Below are positions 53,373 through 61,269 of a stretch of DNA of 64,000 bases, piece after piece. Source of the stretch: Alphaproteobacteria bacterium (lineage in GTDB: Bacteria; Pseudomonadota; Alphaproteobacteria; UBA9219). The position numbers were made by a program, and so were the translations under genes. Location: positions 204,242 through 268,241 of the forward strand of contig JAQVBU010000001.1 of assembly GCA_028690155.1 (NCBI GenBank). Direction: 5' to 3'. The notes beneath the pieces are model-generated. The model worked only from the letters and a program-made list of their open reading frames with translations, was not told where the DNA came from and made no database searches. How positions within the stretch are numbered: the first letter of the stretch is position 1; each line of letters begins with the position of its first letter.

Positions 53373-55295
53373 ATGCGGGCATCGTCTCCCAACGCGTGGG
53401 TGCCGTGGTTTGTCTTCGGCGTCGTGGTTATGGCGTTCGCGCTTCAGGGAACAAGCCCCCTCTTTACGTACCGGCTGGCCGGCCCGGATGATTTCATGCG
53501 CGCGCACGAGGTTATCCAGTTCTTGCAGGGGCAGGGCTGGTACGATCTTTCGGTTTCGCGGATGAGCCCCGATGCCGGAACCGTCGTGCACTGGTCGAGG
53601 CTTGTCGATCTTCCGCTCGCGCTTGTGGCTCTTCCGTTCATGCCGTTCGTCAGCGTGACGCAGGCTGTGTTGATTGCGGCGTTTCTCGTTCCTTTGGGGT
53701 GGCTGGTTCTTTTGCTGGTTTTGGTCCAGGCGAGCGCTGTGCCTTTTGTCGGAAAAGACCGGGCTTTTCTGGCCACGGTGTTCGTGCTTTTTGCGCCGGC
53801 GCTTCTCTTTTGCTTTACGCCGGGCCGGATCGATCATCACGGCGTGCAGGTTTTGATCGCCGGGTTCGGGAGCTGGGGGCTTTTGGCGTTGGCGCAGGGA
53901 AGGGAAAAGCCTTGGACGATGCCTCTTGTCGCGCTTGCTTTTGCTTGCGGCTTTTGGATCGGGGCCGAGATTGTGCCGTGGGTGTCCGTGTTCATCGCGG
54001 TTCTCGGCGCCTTGGCGGCGTTGGACCAGAGGGGGACTGTGGCGCGTCAAGGCGCCGTGTTTGGCGCTTTTTTGACGGGCTGGACGGTGCTCCTTCTTCC
54101 GGCGGCGTTGCCGTGGTCCGATCTCTTCCACAGCAGGGCGTTGTCGTGGTTTTCTCCGGCGTATGCGCTTTTCGCGGCCTTGGCGGGCGGCGCGTTGATC
54201 GCGGGGTTCGCGCTGGGGCGGCTTCTGGTCTCGCGGGGCGCCCGTTTTCTGCTTTACGTTCTTTTGGGGGTTGAGGCGGCCGGTCTTTTCTTTCTTATCG
54301 TTCCTCAGGCCGCTTTGGGGCCCTTTGCTAACTACGACTCCTTCAACGCCACACAGATGCTCGATCATATTTCCGAGGCGCAGCCGTTGGCCCGTTTCAT
54401 GAAGGTCGATCCCTACAACACGGCCACGTGGCTGCCGGCGGGCCTTAACTTCATGCGGCGGATGCTTCTGCCGTGCCTTGCCTTGATCGTTTGTGTTGTC
54501 GGAGCAGCGCGGGCGAAGGGCGCGATGCGAAAAGTCTGGCTGGTTCAGACCGCTTTTCTGACGACGGCCCTCGTCGGAGCGTTTTTCTGGCAGGTCCGGC
54601 TTGAGCGGTTTATGCAGTTTTTCGCCCTTGCGCCGCTGACGTTTCTTCTGGTTTCGGGGCTGGCTTTCGCGCGGCGAAAGTTGACGGGTCGGCCTTTGTT
54701 CTGGGCCGAGATCGGCCTTTTCTCCGTTCTGGCTCCGTTGCCGATCATCGTGATTCCCTCCGTGATCGATCACAAGGCCTTTTATCCCGACATCATCCTT
54801 TTTCCTGCCACACGAGCGTTGACGACCTGCGATCTCGGACCGGTTTTGCCCGTTCTCAATGACCCCGACAGGGTGGGGCCTGTGCCGCGCACCATCATGA
54901 ACACCGGCAACGACGGCCCCGAACTTCTTGTCAAGACCGACCATCGCGTTTTGGCCGGAAACTTCAATGTGCTGGCCAACAAGGACGCTTATGCTTTTTT
55001 CAGCGCGCTTGACGACACGGCGGCGCGGGCTGTTTTGGATAAGTGGGGAGCGGATGCCGTCCTGGTGTGTTCAAAGGCGCCGTTCATGTTTTGGGGCGAA
55101 GGCTATTACGACGAGCGCAGCCTCAGCTTGCAAAATGATGGAAAGGGCATGCTGAGAATGAAAAATACAAATAAAAAACAACCTCTTATTCAACGGCTTC
55201 TGGACGGCGCCGCGCCTTCATGGTTGAAACCCGTTGAGATTTCAAAGACCTCCGACTATCTTCTGTTCCTCGTTTCCCCTGAAAAGAAGCCTTAG
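53373..55295 (+). CDS. GT-C-type multi-pass membrane protein, possible oligosaccharyl/glycosyltransferase
   Basis: The 640-residue protein has about 11-12 hydrophobic helices and a soluble C-terminal domain of about 170 residues. Features of GT-C enzymes are the luminal/periplasmic acidic pair after helix one (GPDDFMRAHEVIQFL, residues about 34-48) and MSPDAGTVVHWSRLVDLPLALVALPF. The fold recalls STT3/PglB- or GT39-like proteins that transfer sugar from a lipid carrier. Starts at ATG 53373 directly after recX; followed three bases later by glmM. Exact activity unknown. Confidence 0.8.
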   Translation: MRASSPNAWVPWFVFGVVVMAFALQGTSPLFTYRLAGPDDFMRAHEVIQFLQGQGWYDLSVSRMSPDAGTVVHWSRLVDLPLALVALPFMPFVSVTQAVLIAAFLVPLGWLVLLLVLVQASAVPFVGKDRAFLATVFVLFAPALLFCFTPGRIDHHGVQVLIAGFGSWGLLALAQGREKPWTMPLVALAFACGFWIGAEIVPWVSVFIAVLGALAALDQRGTVARQGAVFGAFLTGWTVLLLPAALPWSDLFHSRALSWFSPAYALFAALAGGALIAGFALGRLLVSRGARFLLYVLLGVEAAGLFFLIVPQAALGPFANYDSFNATQMLDHISEAQPLARFMKVDPYNTATWLPAGLNFMRRMLLPCLALIVCVVGAARAKGAMRKVWLVQTAFLTTALVGAFFWQVRLERFMQFFALAPLTFLLVSGLAFARRKLTGRPLFWAEIGLFSVLAPLPIIVIPSVIDHKAFYPDIILFPATRALTTCDLGPVLPVLNDPDRVGPVPRTIMNTGNDGPELLVKTDHRVLAGNFNVLANKDAYAFFSALDDTAARAVLDKWGADAVLVCSKAPFMFWGEGYYDERSLSLQNDGKGMLRMKNTNKKQPLIQRLLDGAAPSWLKPVEISKTSDYLLFLVSPEKKP

Positions 55296-55298
55296 CCT

Positions 55299-56648
55299 AT
55301 GATTCGTAAATATTTCGGGACAGACGGCATTCGCGGCTGTGCCAATCAAGAGCCTATGACGGCCGACACGGCCATGCGCGTGGCCATGGCGGCTGGCTGC
55401 GTTTTCCGGCGCGGCGATCATCGTCATCGCGTTGTGATCGGTAAAGATACGCGCCTTTCCGGCTATCTTCTCGAACCGGCTTTGACGGCCGGTTTTATTG
55501 CCGTGGGCATGGACGTCATTCTTGTAGGCCCTTTGCCGACGCCGGCCGTGTCGATGCTGGCGAAAAGCCTTCGGGCTGATTTGGGCGTTATGATTTCAGC
55601 CTCGCACAATCCCTATCAGGACAACGGGATCAAGCTCTTCGGCCCGGATGGAGAGAAGCTTTCGGACGCGTTGGAGCTTGAAATTGAAGCGCTTATGGAC
55701 AGCGATCTTTCCGAGGCGCGGGTGGCGTCCAACGCCTTGGGAAAAGCCAACCGTTTGGACGATGCCTCGGGCCGTTATGTCGAATATGTCAAAGCGACCT
55801 TTCCCGGCAACACCTTGAATGGACTGAAAATTGTGGTCGATTGCGCCAACGGTGCGGCTTATAAGGTCGCGCCGACGGTCCTTTGGGAATTGGGCGCCGA
55901 GGTTATTCCCTTGGCCGTCACGCCCAACGGCCGCAACATCAATGACCGTTGCGGGGCCACCTGTCCGCAATTGATGCAGGAAGCCATTCTTCTTCATCAG
56001 GCCGACTTGGGCCTTGCGCTGGACGGCGACGCCGATCGTCTGATCATGGCCGACGAGAACGGCCGTCAGATTGATGGGGATCAGTTGATGGCCCTTATTG
56101 CCTGTTCGTGGGCAAAACGGGGCGGTCTTAAAAACAAGACGCTTGTGGCGACCGTTATGTCGAATCTCGGGCTTGAGCGGTTCTTGGTCGGGCAGGGAAT
56201 CGCGCTGCACCGAACCCGTGTGGGCGATCGCTATGTGGCGAAGGCGTTGCGCGAGACGGGCAGCAATGTCGGCGGCGAGCAATCGGGGCATATTATTCTT
56301 AACGACTACAGCGCGACGGGGGACGGGCTGGTGGCCGCGCTTCAGGTTTTGGCCGTCATTCAGGAAAGCGGCCGCGCGGCCAGCGAGGTTTGCTCGGTTT
56401 TCAAACCGGTGCCTCAGGTTTTGGAAAATGTTCGGGCGCGGGGAGAGATTCTTGACGATCCTGTCGTTAAGAAAGCCTTGGCCGACGCGGAAAACAAGCT
56501 CGGCGACGAAGGCCGCCTTGTGGTGCGGAAGTCGGGAACCGAGCCGTTGATCCGGGTCATGGGCGAAGGCGATGACGAGGCGCTGGTGCGTAAGCTTGTT
56601 CTCGATCTGTGCCAACTTATTGAGAAGCAAGAAAAAAAAGAGCCATAA
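55299..56648 (+). CDS. glmM: phosphoglucosamine mutase
   Basis: The 449-residue enzyme interconverts glucosamine-6-phosphate and glucosamine-1-phosphate for UDP-GlcNAc synthesis. Motifs: start [11 protein letters not shown], active Ser in [13 protein letters not shown] (about 101), metal loop DGDADR (about 244) and phosphate loop [14 protein letters not shown]. Length equals the family norm. It sits in a row with the GT-C protein and cmk (five bases), consistent with co-expression of envelope and nucleotide genes. Confidence 0.96.
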   Translation: MIRKYFGTDGIRGCANQEPMTADTAMRVAMAAGCVFRRGDHRHRVVIGKDTRLSGYLLEPALTAGFIAVGMDVILVGPLPTPAVSMLAKSLRADLGVMISASHNPYQDNGIKLFGPDGEKLSDALELEIEALMDSDLSEARVASNALGKANRLDDASGRYVEYVKATFPGNTLNGLKIVVDCANGAAYKVAPTVLWELGAEVIPLAVTPNGRNINDRCGATCPQLMQEAILLHQADLGLALDGDADRLIMADENGRQIDGDQLMALIACSWAKRGGLKNKTLVATVMSNLGLERFLVGQGIALHRTRVGDRYVAKALRETGSNVGGEQSGHIILNDYSATGDGLVAALQVLAVIQESGRAASEVCSVFKPVPQVLENVRARGEILDDPVVKKALADAENKLGDEGRLVVRKSGTEPLIRVMGEGDDEALVRKLVLDLCQLIEKQEKKEP

Positions 56649-56653
56649 ACAAA

Positions 56654-57337
56654 ATGGACAACAAAGAAGAAGGCCTTTATCCCGTCATTGCCATTGATGG
56701 CCCGTCGGCAAGCGGAAAGGGGACGTTGGCGCGTCGGTTGGCCGAGCATTTTGGCTTTGCGTGGTTGGATACGGGCTTGCTCTATCGTGCCGTTGGGTTG
56801 GCCGTTCTGCGGGCGGGTAAGGATCCCTCCGATGCGGCGGCGGCTCAGGCAGCGGCCGAGGCGCTCGATCCTGTGGCGGTGACAAAAGGAGTGGATCGCG
56901 AGGCGTTGCGTTCGGACGAGGCCTCGATGGCGGCCTCGAAAGTGGCGGCGATCCCGGCGGTTCGGGCCGCTTTGCTGAAATTTCAACGGGATTTTTGTTT
57001 AACGCCCCCCGAGGGGAAAAAGGGAGCCGTTTTGGATGGGCGTGATATCGGTACGGTTGTTGCGCCCGATGCGACGGTTAAACTTTTTATTACGGCGGGG
57101 GCGGAAACAAGGGCGGCAAGGCGGTTTAAAGAGTTGCAGGAGCGCGGACAAGATGCTACTTACGCCGCTGTCCTTGCGGATATGCAGGCTCGGGATGCGC
57201 GTGACGCCGAACGGGCTCTTGCTCCGACAAAGCCAGCCCGTGACGCGGTGATCGTCGATACGACGAGCCTCGACGCGGATCAGGCTTTTGAGGCGTGCGT
57301 AGGGATTGCCAGCAAGGCGCTGGCGACGGGCGCGTGA
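56654..57337 (+). CDS. cmk: cytidylate kinase
   Basis: The 227-residue kinase phosphorylates CMP/dCMP. P-loop GPSASGKGT (residues 16-24), D-T-G-xLYRAV and VLDGRDIGTVVAPDA are all present. It lies five bases after glmM and directly before rpsA, the usual order in Alphaproteobacteria (aroA, often next, is not here). The insert (VDREALRSDEASMAASKVAA) is the CMP-binding domain. Confidence 0.95.
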   Translation: MDNKEEGLYPVIAIDGPSASGKGTLARRLAEHFGFAWLDTGLLYRAVGLAVLRAGKDPSDAAAAQAAAEALDPVAVTKGVDREALRSDEASMAASKVAAIPAVRAALLKFQRDFCLTPPEGKKGAVLDGRDIGTVVAPDATVKLFITAGAETRAARRFKELQERGQDATYAAVLADMQARDARDAERALAPTKPARDAVIVDTTSLDADQAFEACVGIASKALATGA

Positions 57338-57496
57338 CGTTGGGGAAGAAGGCCTTGCTTTCAGCCTTTCTCCGAACCGGCGCGTTCGAATGAAACCGAA
57401 GGCGTTGCCGTTCCGGCGCGCATAAAGAGAAAGCATGCAGGTTGACTGGGATTCTTCAATCCGTCGCCCGCTATTCCAAAGAAAGAGAAAAGAATT

Positions 57497-59254
57497 ATGA
57501 CTCGACGTTCATCGATAAAGGACGCGGCCGAGACGACGGCGTCCGTGAAGGATCAAGGCGCGGGCGAAAGCTTTGCCGCGATGTTGGATGAGGCTTTCGG
57601 CAAGACCGGAAACCTTGAAGGAAAGGTTGTCAAGGGGCAGATCGTTTCGCTCGACGACGACAACGTGGTTATTGACGTTGGTTTGAAATCAGAAGGCCGC
57701 GTGCCGTTGCGCGAGTTTGCTACGGGCGGGGTTCCGGCCGAGCTGAAAGTCGGCGATACGGTCGAAGTGTTTTTGGAGCGCATGGAAGGGCGTGACGGCG
57801 AAGCTTCGCTCTCGCGCGAGAAGGCCAAGCGTGAGGAAAGCTGGGTCGTGTTGCAGCAATCCTTCGAGAAGCAGGCGCATGTCACGGGCATCATCTTTGG
57901 CCGCGTCAAAGGCGGCTTTACCGTCGATCTGAACGGCGCCACGGCGTTTTTGCCCGGCTCGCAGGTCGACATTCGCCCCGTGCGCGACGTCACCCCATTG
58001 ATGGGCACCCCGCAACCTTTCCAGATTTTGAAGATGGATCGGGCGCGCGGCAACATCGTTGTGTCCCGCCGCGCCGTGCTTGAGGAAAGCCGCGCCGAGG
58101 CTCGTTCCGAGCTTGTCGCCAATCTCAAGGAAGGCCAGGTGCTTTCCGGTGTGGTCAAGAACATCACCGATTACGGTGCGTTCGTCGATTTGGGCGGTGT
58201 GGACGGCCTGTTGCACGTCACGGATATCGCGTGGCGCCGCATCAACCATCCTTCGGAAGTTCTGCAAATCGGCCAACAGGTCAACGTGCAGATCATCCGC
58301 TTCAACGCCGAGACTCAGCGTATCAGCTTGGGCATGAAGCAGCTTGAATCCGATCCGTGGGAAGGCGTTGCCGCCAAGTACCCCGTCGGCACCAAGTTCT
58401 CGGGCCGCGTCACGAACATCACCGACTACGGTGCGTTCGTCGAGCTGGAGCCGGGCATCGAAGGTCTGGTTCACGTTTCCGAAATGTCGTGGACGAAGAA
58501 GAACATTCCTCCCGGCAAGATCGTGTCGCAGAGCCAGGAAGTCGAGGTTATGGTGCTCGACATCGATCTTCAGAAGCGTCGCATCAGCCTTGGCATCAAG
58601 CAGTGCCTCGACAATCCGTGGGAGAAATTCCGCGCCGAGCACGCCATTGGCAGCACGCTGTCGGGCGAGATTCGGAACATCACCGAGTTTGGCTTGTTTG
58701 TCGGATTGCCCGGCGATATCGACGGCATGCTCCACATGTCGGACCTTTCCTGGGAGGAATCCGGGGAAGAAGCCATCAAGAAGTATCAAAAAGGCCAAGT
58801 TGTCGAGGTCAAGGTTTTGGACATCGACAGCGAGAAGGAGCGGGTCAGCTTGGGCATCAAGCAGCTTAGCGAGGATCCGTTCGAAAGCTTGCAACTTAAC
58901 TTCAAGAAGGGCGACGTGGTGACGGGCACCGTCAGCGCGATTCAGGACAACGGGATCGAAGTTACCCTGGGCGACGCGGCGGGAGGCTTTACCGGCTTCA
59001 TCAAGCGCGGCGATTTGGCGCGGGATCGCTCCGAACAACGGGCGGATCGTTTTGCCGTCGGCGAAAAGGTCGATGCCAAGATCGTCAGCATCGAGAAAGG
59101 GAGCCGCCGCGTCGGTCTATCGATCAAGGCGCGCGAAGTTGAGGAAGAAAAGAAGGCGATGGCGGAATACGGTTCGTCCGATTCCGGTGCCAGCTTGGGC
59201 GACATCCTCGGTGCCGCGATCAAGAAGGCTCAGAAGAAGGACGACAAAGAATAA
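57497..59254 (+). CDS. rpsA: 30S ribosomal protein S1
   Basis: The 585-residue protein binds mRNA leader regions on the 30S subunit. It has six S1/OB repeats at about residues 42-104, 122-190, 208-278, 293-363, 378-450 and 465-540; the central ones have the DYGAFVDLGG and DYGAFVELEPG wording. A short acidic or Lys-rich C-terminus follows. ATG 57497 has AGAGAAAAGA ahead of it. A strong terminator follows. ihfB, commonly next in Alphaproteobacteria, is absent. Confidence 0.97.
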   Translation: MTRRSSIKDAAETTASVKDQGAGESFAAMLDEAFGKTGNLEGKVVKGQIVSLDDDNVVIDVGLKSEGRVPLREFATGGVPAELKVGDTVEVFLERMEGRDGEASLSREKAKREESWVVLQQSFEKQAHVTGIIFGRVKGGFTVDLNGATAFLPGSQVDIRPVRDVTPLMGTPQPFQILKMDRARGNIVVSRRAVLEESRAEARSELVANLKEGQVLSGVVKNITDYGAFVDLGGVDGLLHVTDIAWRRINHPSEVLQIGQQVNVQIIRFNAETQRISLGMKQLESDPWEGVAAKYPVGTKFSGRVTNITDYGAFVELEPGIEGLVHVSEMSWTKKNIPPGKIVSQSQEVEVMVLDIDLQKRRISLGIKQCLDNPWEKFRAEHAIGSTLSGEIRNITEFGLFVGLPGDIDGMLHMSDLSWEESGEEAIKKYQKGQVVEVKVLDIDSEKERVSLGIKQLSEDPFESLQLNFKKGDVVTGTVSAIQDNGIEVTLGDAAGGFTGFIKRGDLARDRSEQRADRFAVGEKVDAKIVSIEKGSRRVGLSIKAREVEEEKKAMAEYGSSDSGASLGDILGAAIKKAQKKDDKE

Positions 59255-59279
59255 GCTTTCTTCGAACGAGAACAAAAAG

Positions 59280-59310
59280 CCCGCCGGGGGAGACCTCGGC
59301 GGGTTTTTTT
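59280..59310 (+). terminator. rpsA terminator
   Basis: CCCGCCG/CGGCGGG stem (59280-59286 and 59297-59303) with outer A/T pairing and a seven-base T-run. It is about 25 bases beyond the rpsA stop; a classic Rho-independent terminator. Confidence 0.92.
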
Positions 59311-59406
59311 GTGCTTCGGGGCGGCGTTAACCATGAAGCGGCGGGTTCCGGTTTATTTAGTTGCGGGGGTTTGGGGTACACTGTTCTTCGTAAGGAAACA
59401 GGACTT

Positions 59407-60840
59407 ATGTCTATTTACAGCACCATAAAAGCACGTACCGGAAATCTTTCAGAAGAAGATGTTATCGGCATCGCGCGTCACGAGCGGTTGGAGGCTCTTT
59501 ATCGTCAGGGCCACGCGTCGATTTCCGAGATTTTTGCCGCCGATTTTGGCGAATGGCCGCCCAAAGGGTTAGAGCTGGCGATCACACCGAGGTTTGACGT
59601 CAAGATTCGATCTGTTTGGGAGTGTCTGGACGAAGATCAGATAAAACGGCAACGAGAATTTTATCGGGAGGACGGAGATCGCTTACGTCTTCTTGTGCCG
59701 GCAGTTCTTGAGCAATGGCTCAATCGGGTGGAAAGAGCCATTATGTCCGACGGGTTTGTTTATTTCCGCAGTTTCGAGCCAAAGCGGATCGTTTATCTAA
59801 AACGAAGAAAAGCGAAGACAACGACATTGGGGCATGAAACGACGCATGTTATTCAGGCCGATCATGAGATTGCATGGAAGAGGTCTGGCGTTTTTTGCAG
59901 AGAAGGAGCGGAAGATATTGGTCGGGCCTTCTGGAAAGGCGCGTACGAGGTGACGCGTTCGCAAAAAGGCTTGAAGAGGCTTGTGCTTGAATTGAGCAAG
60001 ATGTGTTCATTTTCTGATTTCAGGAAAGGCCATGAAATACAGGCAAGAATGCACTCCGTTCTTGCCGTGGGTTATCCTTTTTGGGGGCGCCTTCCTTTGA
60101 GCAAGGAAGAGCTGTGGGCGGCCATGTGGGCCGGTGGGGTTGAGCCAACTCCGGCTGTTAAGTCTTTTTTAAGCGAGACGGAAGTCGGAAGGCGGGCTTG
60201 CGAGACGTTTTATCCCATCCACGATATTTGCGGCGCGCATGATCGGGCGGAAGCGTTGAGCGGAGAATTTTGTATCGAAGCTTTTCTGCTTATGCCCATT
60301 GTTTTCAAGGAAATCTTGCCTCTAACGCCTTTGACGGCGACAGCCTTTTTATCGTCGGCGGTGGCAGCGGGGTTTTTCAATACGTACGGCAGGGATGGGC
60401 TGTCTGACGGGCGAGAAATCGGTTGCGTTCAACGGGACCTTAAGAAAACAGGTGCCGAGGATTCTTTCTGGGAGACGTTGCTTCCGGTTTTGTACGGCGA
60501 TCTTCTGGAAATGTACGGCGATGCCAAAGGCCGCGAGCGCATGGGGTTGGGGGTCAATGGGACTTTGACCGGAACCTGGCTTCAAATGTTGCGCGAGGAC
60601 AGCGATGTTTATGGTGCGGACGATATCAAGCGGTGGGCCGGGCATCTAAGTGCGGAACAGAAAAAGGAAGCTTGTCGCGTTATACAGGATTTCTGCAACG
60701 ATGGGCTGCCGGATGATGTAATGCCGAAAAACGACGAGCTTATTTTAGCCGTTCTTCAAGAGGACGTTCCAAACCACAGGCCGGGCAAACCGTTGGGAAA
60801 AAGCGAGCGGGATTCTTTTAGTCACGGCTGTTCCCTTTAA
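59407..60840 (+). CDS. hypothetical protein with HExxH motif (putative metallopeptidase-like)
   Basis: The 477-residue soluble protein has GHETTHVIQADHE (HETTH at 143-147), the pattern of a zincin metallopeptidase helix. No signal peptide or transmembrane helix, so cytoplasmic action. I recognise no further peptidase family landmark; the third ligand could be His or Glu downstream (ARMHSVLA, about residue 220). ATG 59407 is preceded by AAGGAAACAGGACTT. It has its own terminator at 60924. Role unknown. Confidence 0.78.
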   Translation: MSIYSTIKARTGNLSEEDVIGIARHERLEALYRQGHASISEIFAADFGEWPPKGLELAITPRFDVKIRSVWECLDEDQIKRQREFYREDGDRLRLLVPAVLEQWLNRVERAIMSDGFVYFRSFEPKRIVYLKRRKAKTTTLGHETTHVIQADHEIAWKRSGVFCREGAEDIGRAFWKGAYEVTRSQKGLKRLVLELSKMCSFSDFRKGHEIQARMHSVLAVGYPFWGRLPLSKEELWAAMWAGGVEPTPAVKSFLSETEVGRRACETFYPIHDICGAHDRAEALSGEFCIEAFLLMPIVFKEILPLTPLTATAFLSSAVAAGFFNTYGRDGLSDGREIGCVQRDLKKTGAEDSFWETLLPVLYGDLLEMYGDAKGRERMGLGVNGTLTGTWLQMLREDSDVYGADDIKRWAGHLSAEQKKEACRVIQDFCNDGLPDDVMPKNDELILAVLQEDVPNHRPGKPLGKSERDSFSHGCSL

Positions 60841-60923
60841 GGGGGCTTAAGGCGCGCGGGGTTGAGGAAGAGAAAGAGAAAGAGTAAAAAAAGAGTAAAC
60901 TTTTTCGATCTTCGTAAAGATCG

Positions 60924-60946
60924 CGCCGGAAGATTTTTTTCCGGCG
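60924..60946 (+). terminator. terminator after the HExxH gene
   Basis: Perfect CGCCGGAA/TTCCGGCG stem (8 bp) with a 7-base loop rich in T, followed by GGTTCTTGCTTTTT. It lies 84 bases beyond the stop at 60840. Confidence 0.65.
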
Positions 60947-61066
60947 GGTTCTTGCTTTTTAAGACGTTGACCTTTCATTTCTTTCCGGCATACTTCTTGG
61001 TGAAGGCGATCCCCTCGCCTTTGGGGCCTCAACGCTTCTCCACACGCCTAAGATAGAGAAAAACTG

Positions 61067-61095
61067 TTGAAAAACAGGGCTTTTTGTGCTATATT
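61067..61095 (+). promoter_or_regulatory. sigma-70-type promoter of the giant surface-protein gene
   Basis: TTGAAA (61067-61072) and TATATT (61090-61095) are separated by exactly 17 bases. This is the best-matching promoter pair I see by eye in the window. Transcription would start at about 61102, leaving a leader of about 170 bases. Confidence 0.65.
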
Positions 61096-61269
61096 GGTTT
61101 TTTCTGTCGTATCTCCTTCCGAGGCGAAGCCTCGCGCCGCGCCGGAGGGCATCGGCGCATACCCAATAGGGCGAGACTCGGGCTTTGTCGCGATAGTTGG
61201 TCGTCCAACGTGTTCGGGAAAACACTCGACGAGCATCCTTCAATCCTTAGGGGGCAGGAGGTAGTGAAT
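61096..61269 (+). other. long, potentially structured 5' leader
   Basis: The leader holds strong stems: GAGGC/GCCTC around loop GAA (about 61120-61132) and GCGCCG/CGGCGC spanning about 61134-61158. It ends in AGGAGG eight bases before the ATG at 61270. I do not recognise a known riboswitch. An RNA thermosensor-like or protein-bound leader is possible. Confidence 0.45.

Noticed and set aside
53121-54944. 607-codon open frame antisense to recX and the GT-C-like gene
   Set aside because: An extremely Arg/Lys/Pro-rich translation from the GC-rich third codon positions of the real genes; no start signal.
57689-59038. Long open frame antisense to rpsA
   Set aside because: Shadow of the six S1 repeats; repetitive antisense translation gives no domain.
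61067-61264. Short open frame over the promoter and leader of the giant gene
   Set aside because: Starts at TTG inside the -35 element with no ribosome site; better explained as promoter and leader RNA.
61096-61269. Cyclic-di-GMP or cobalamin riboswitch in the leader
   Set aside because: The conserved cores of these riboswitches are not present; only generic GC-rich stems are seen.
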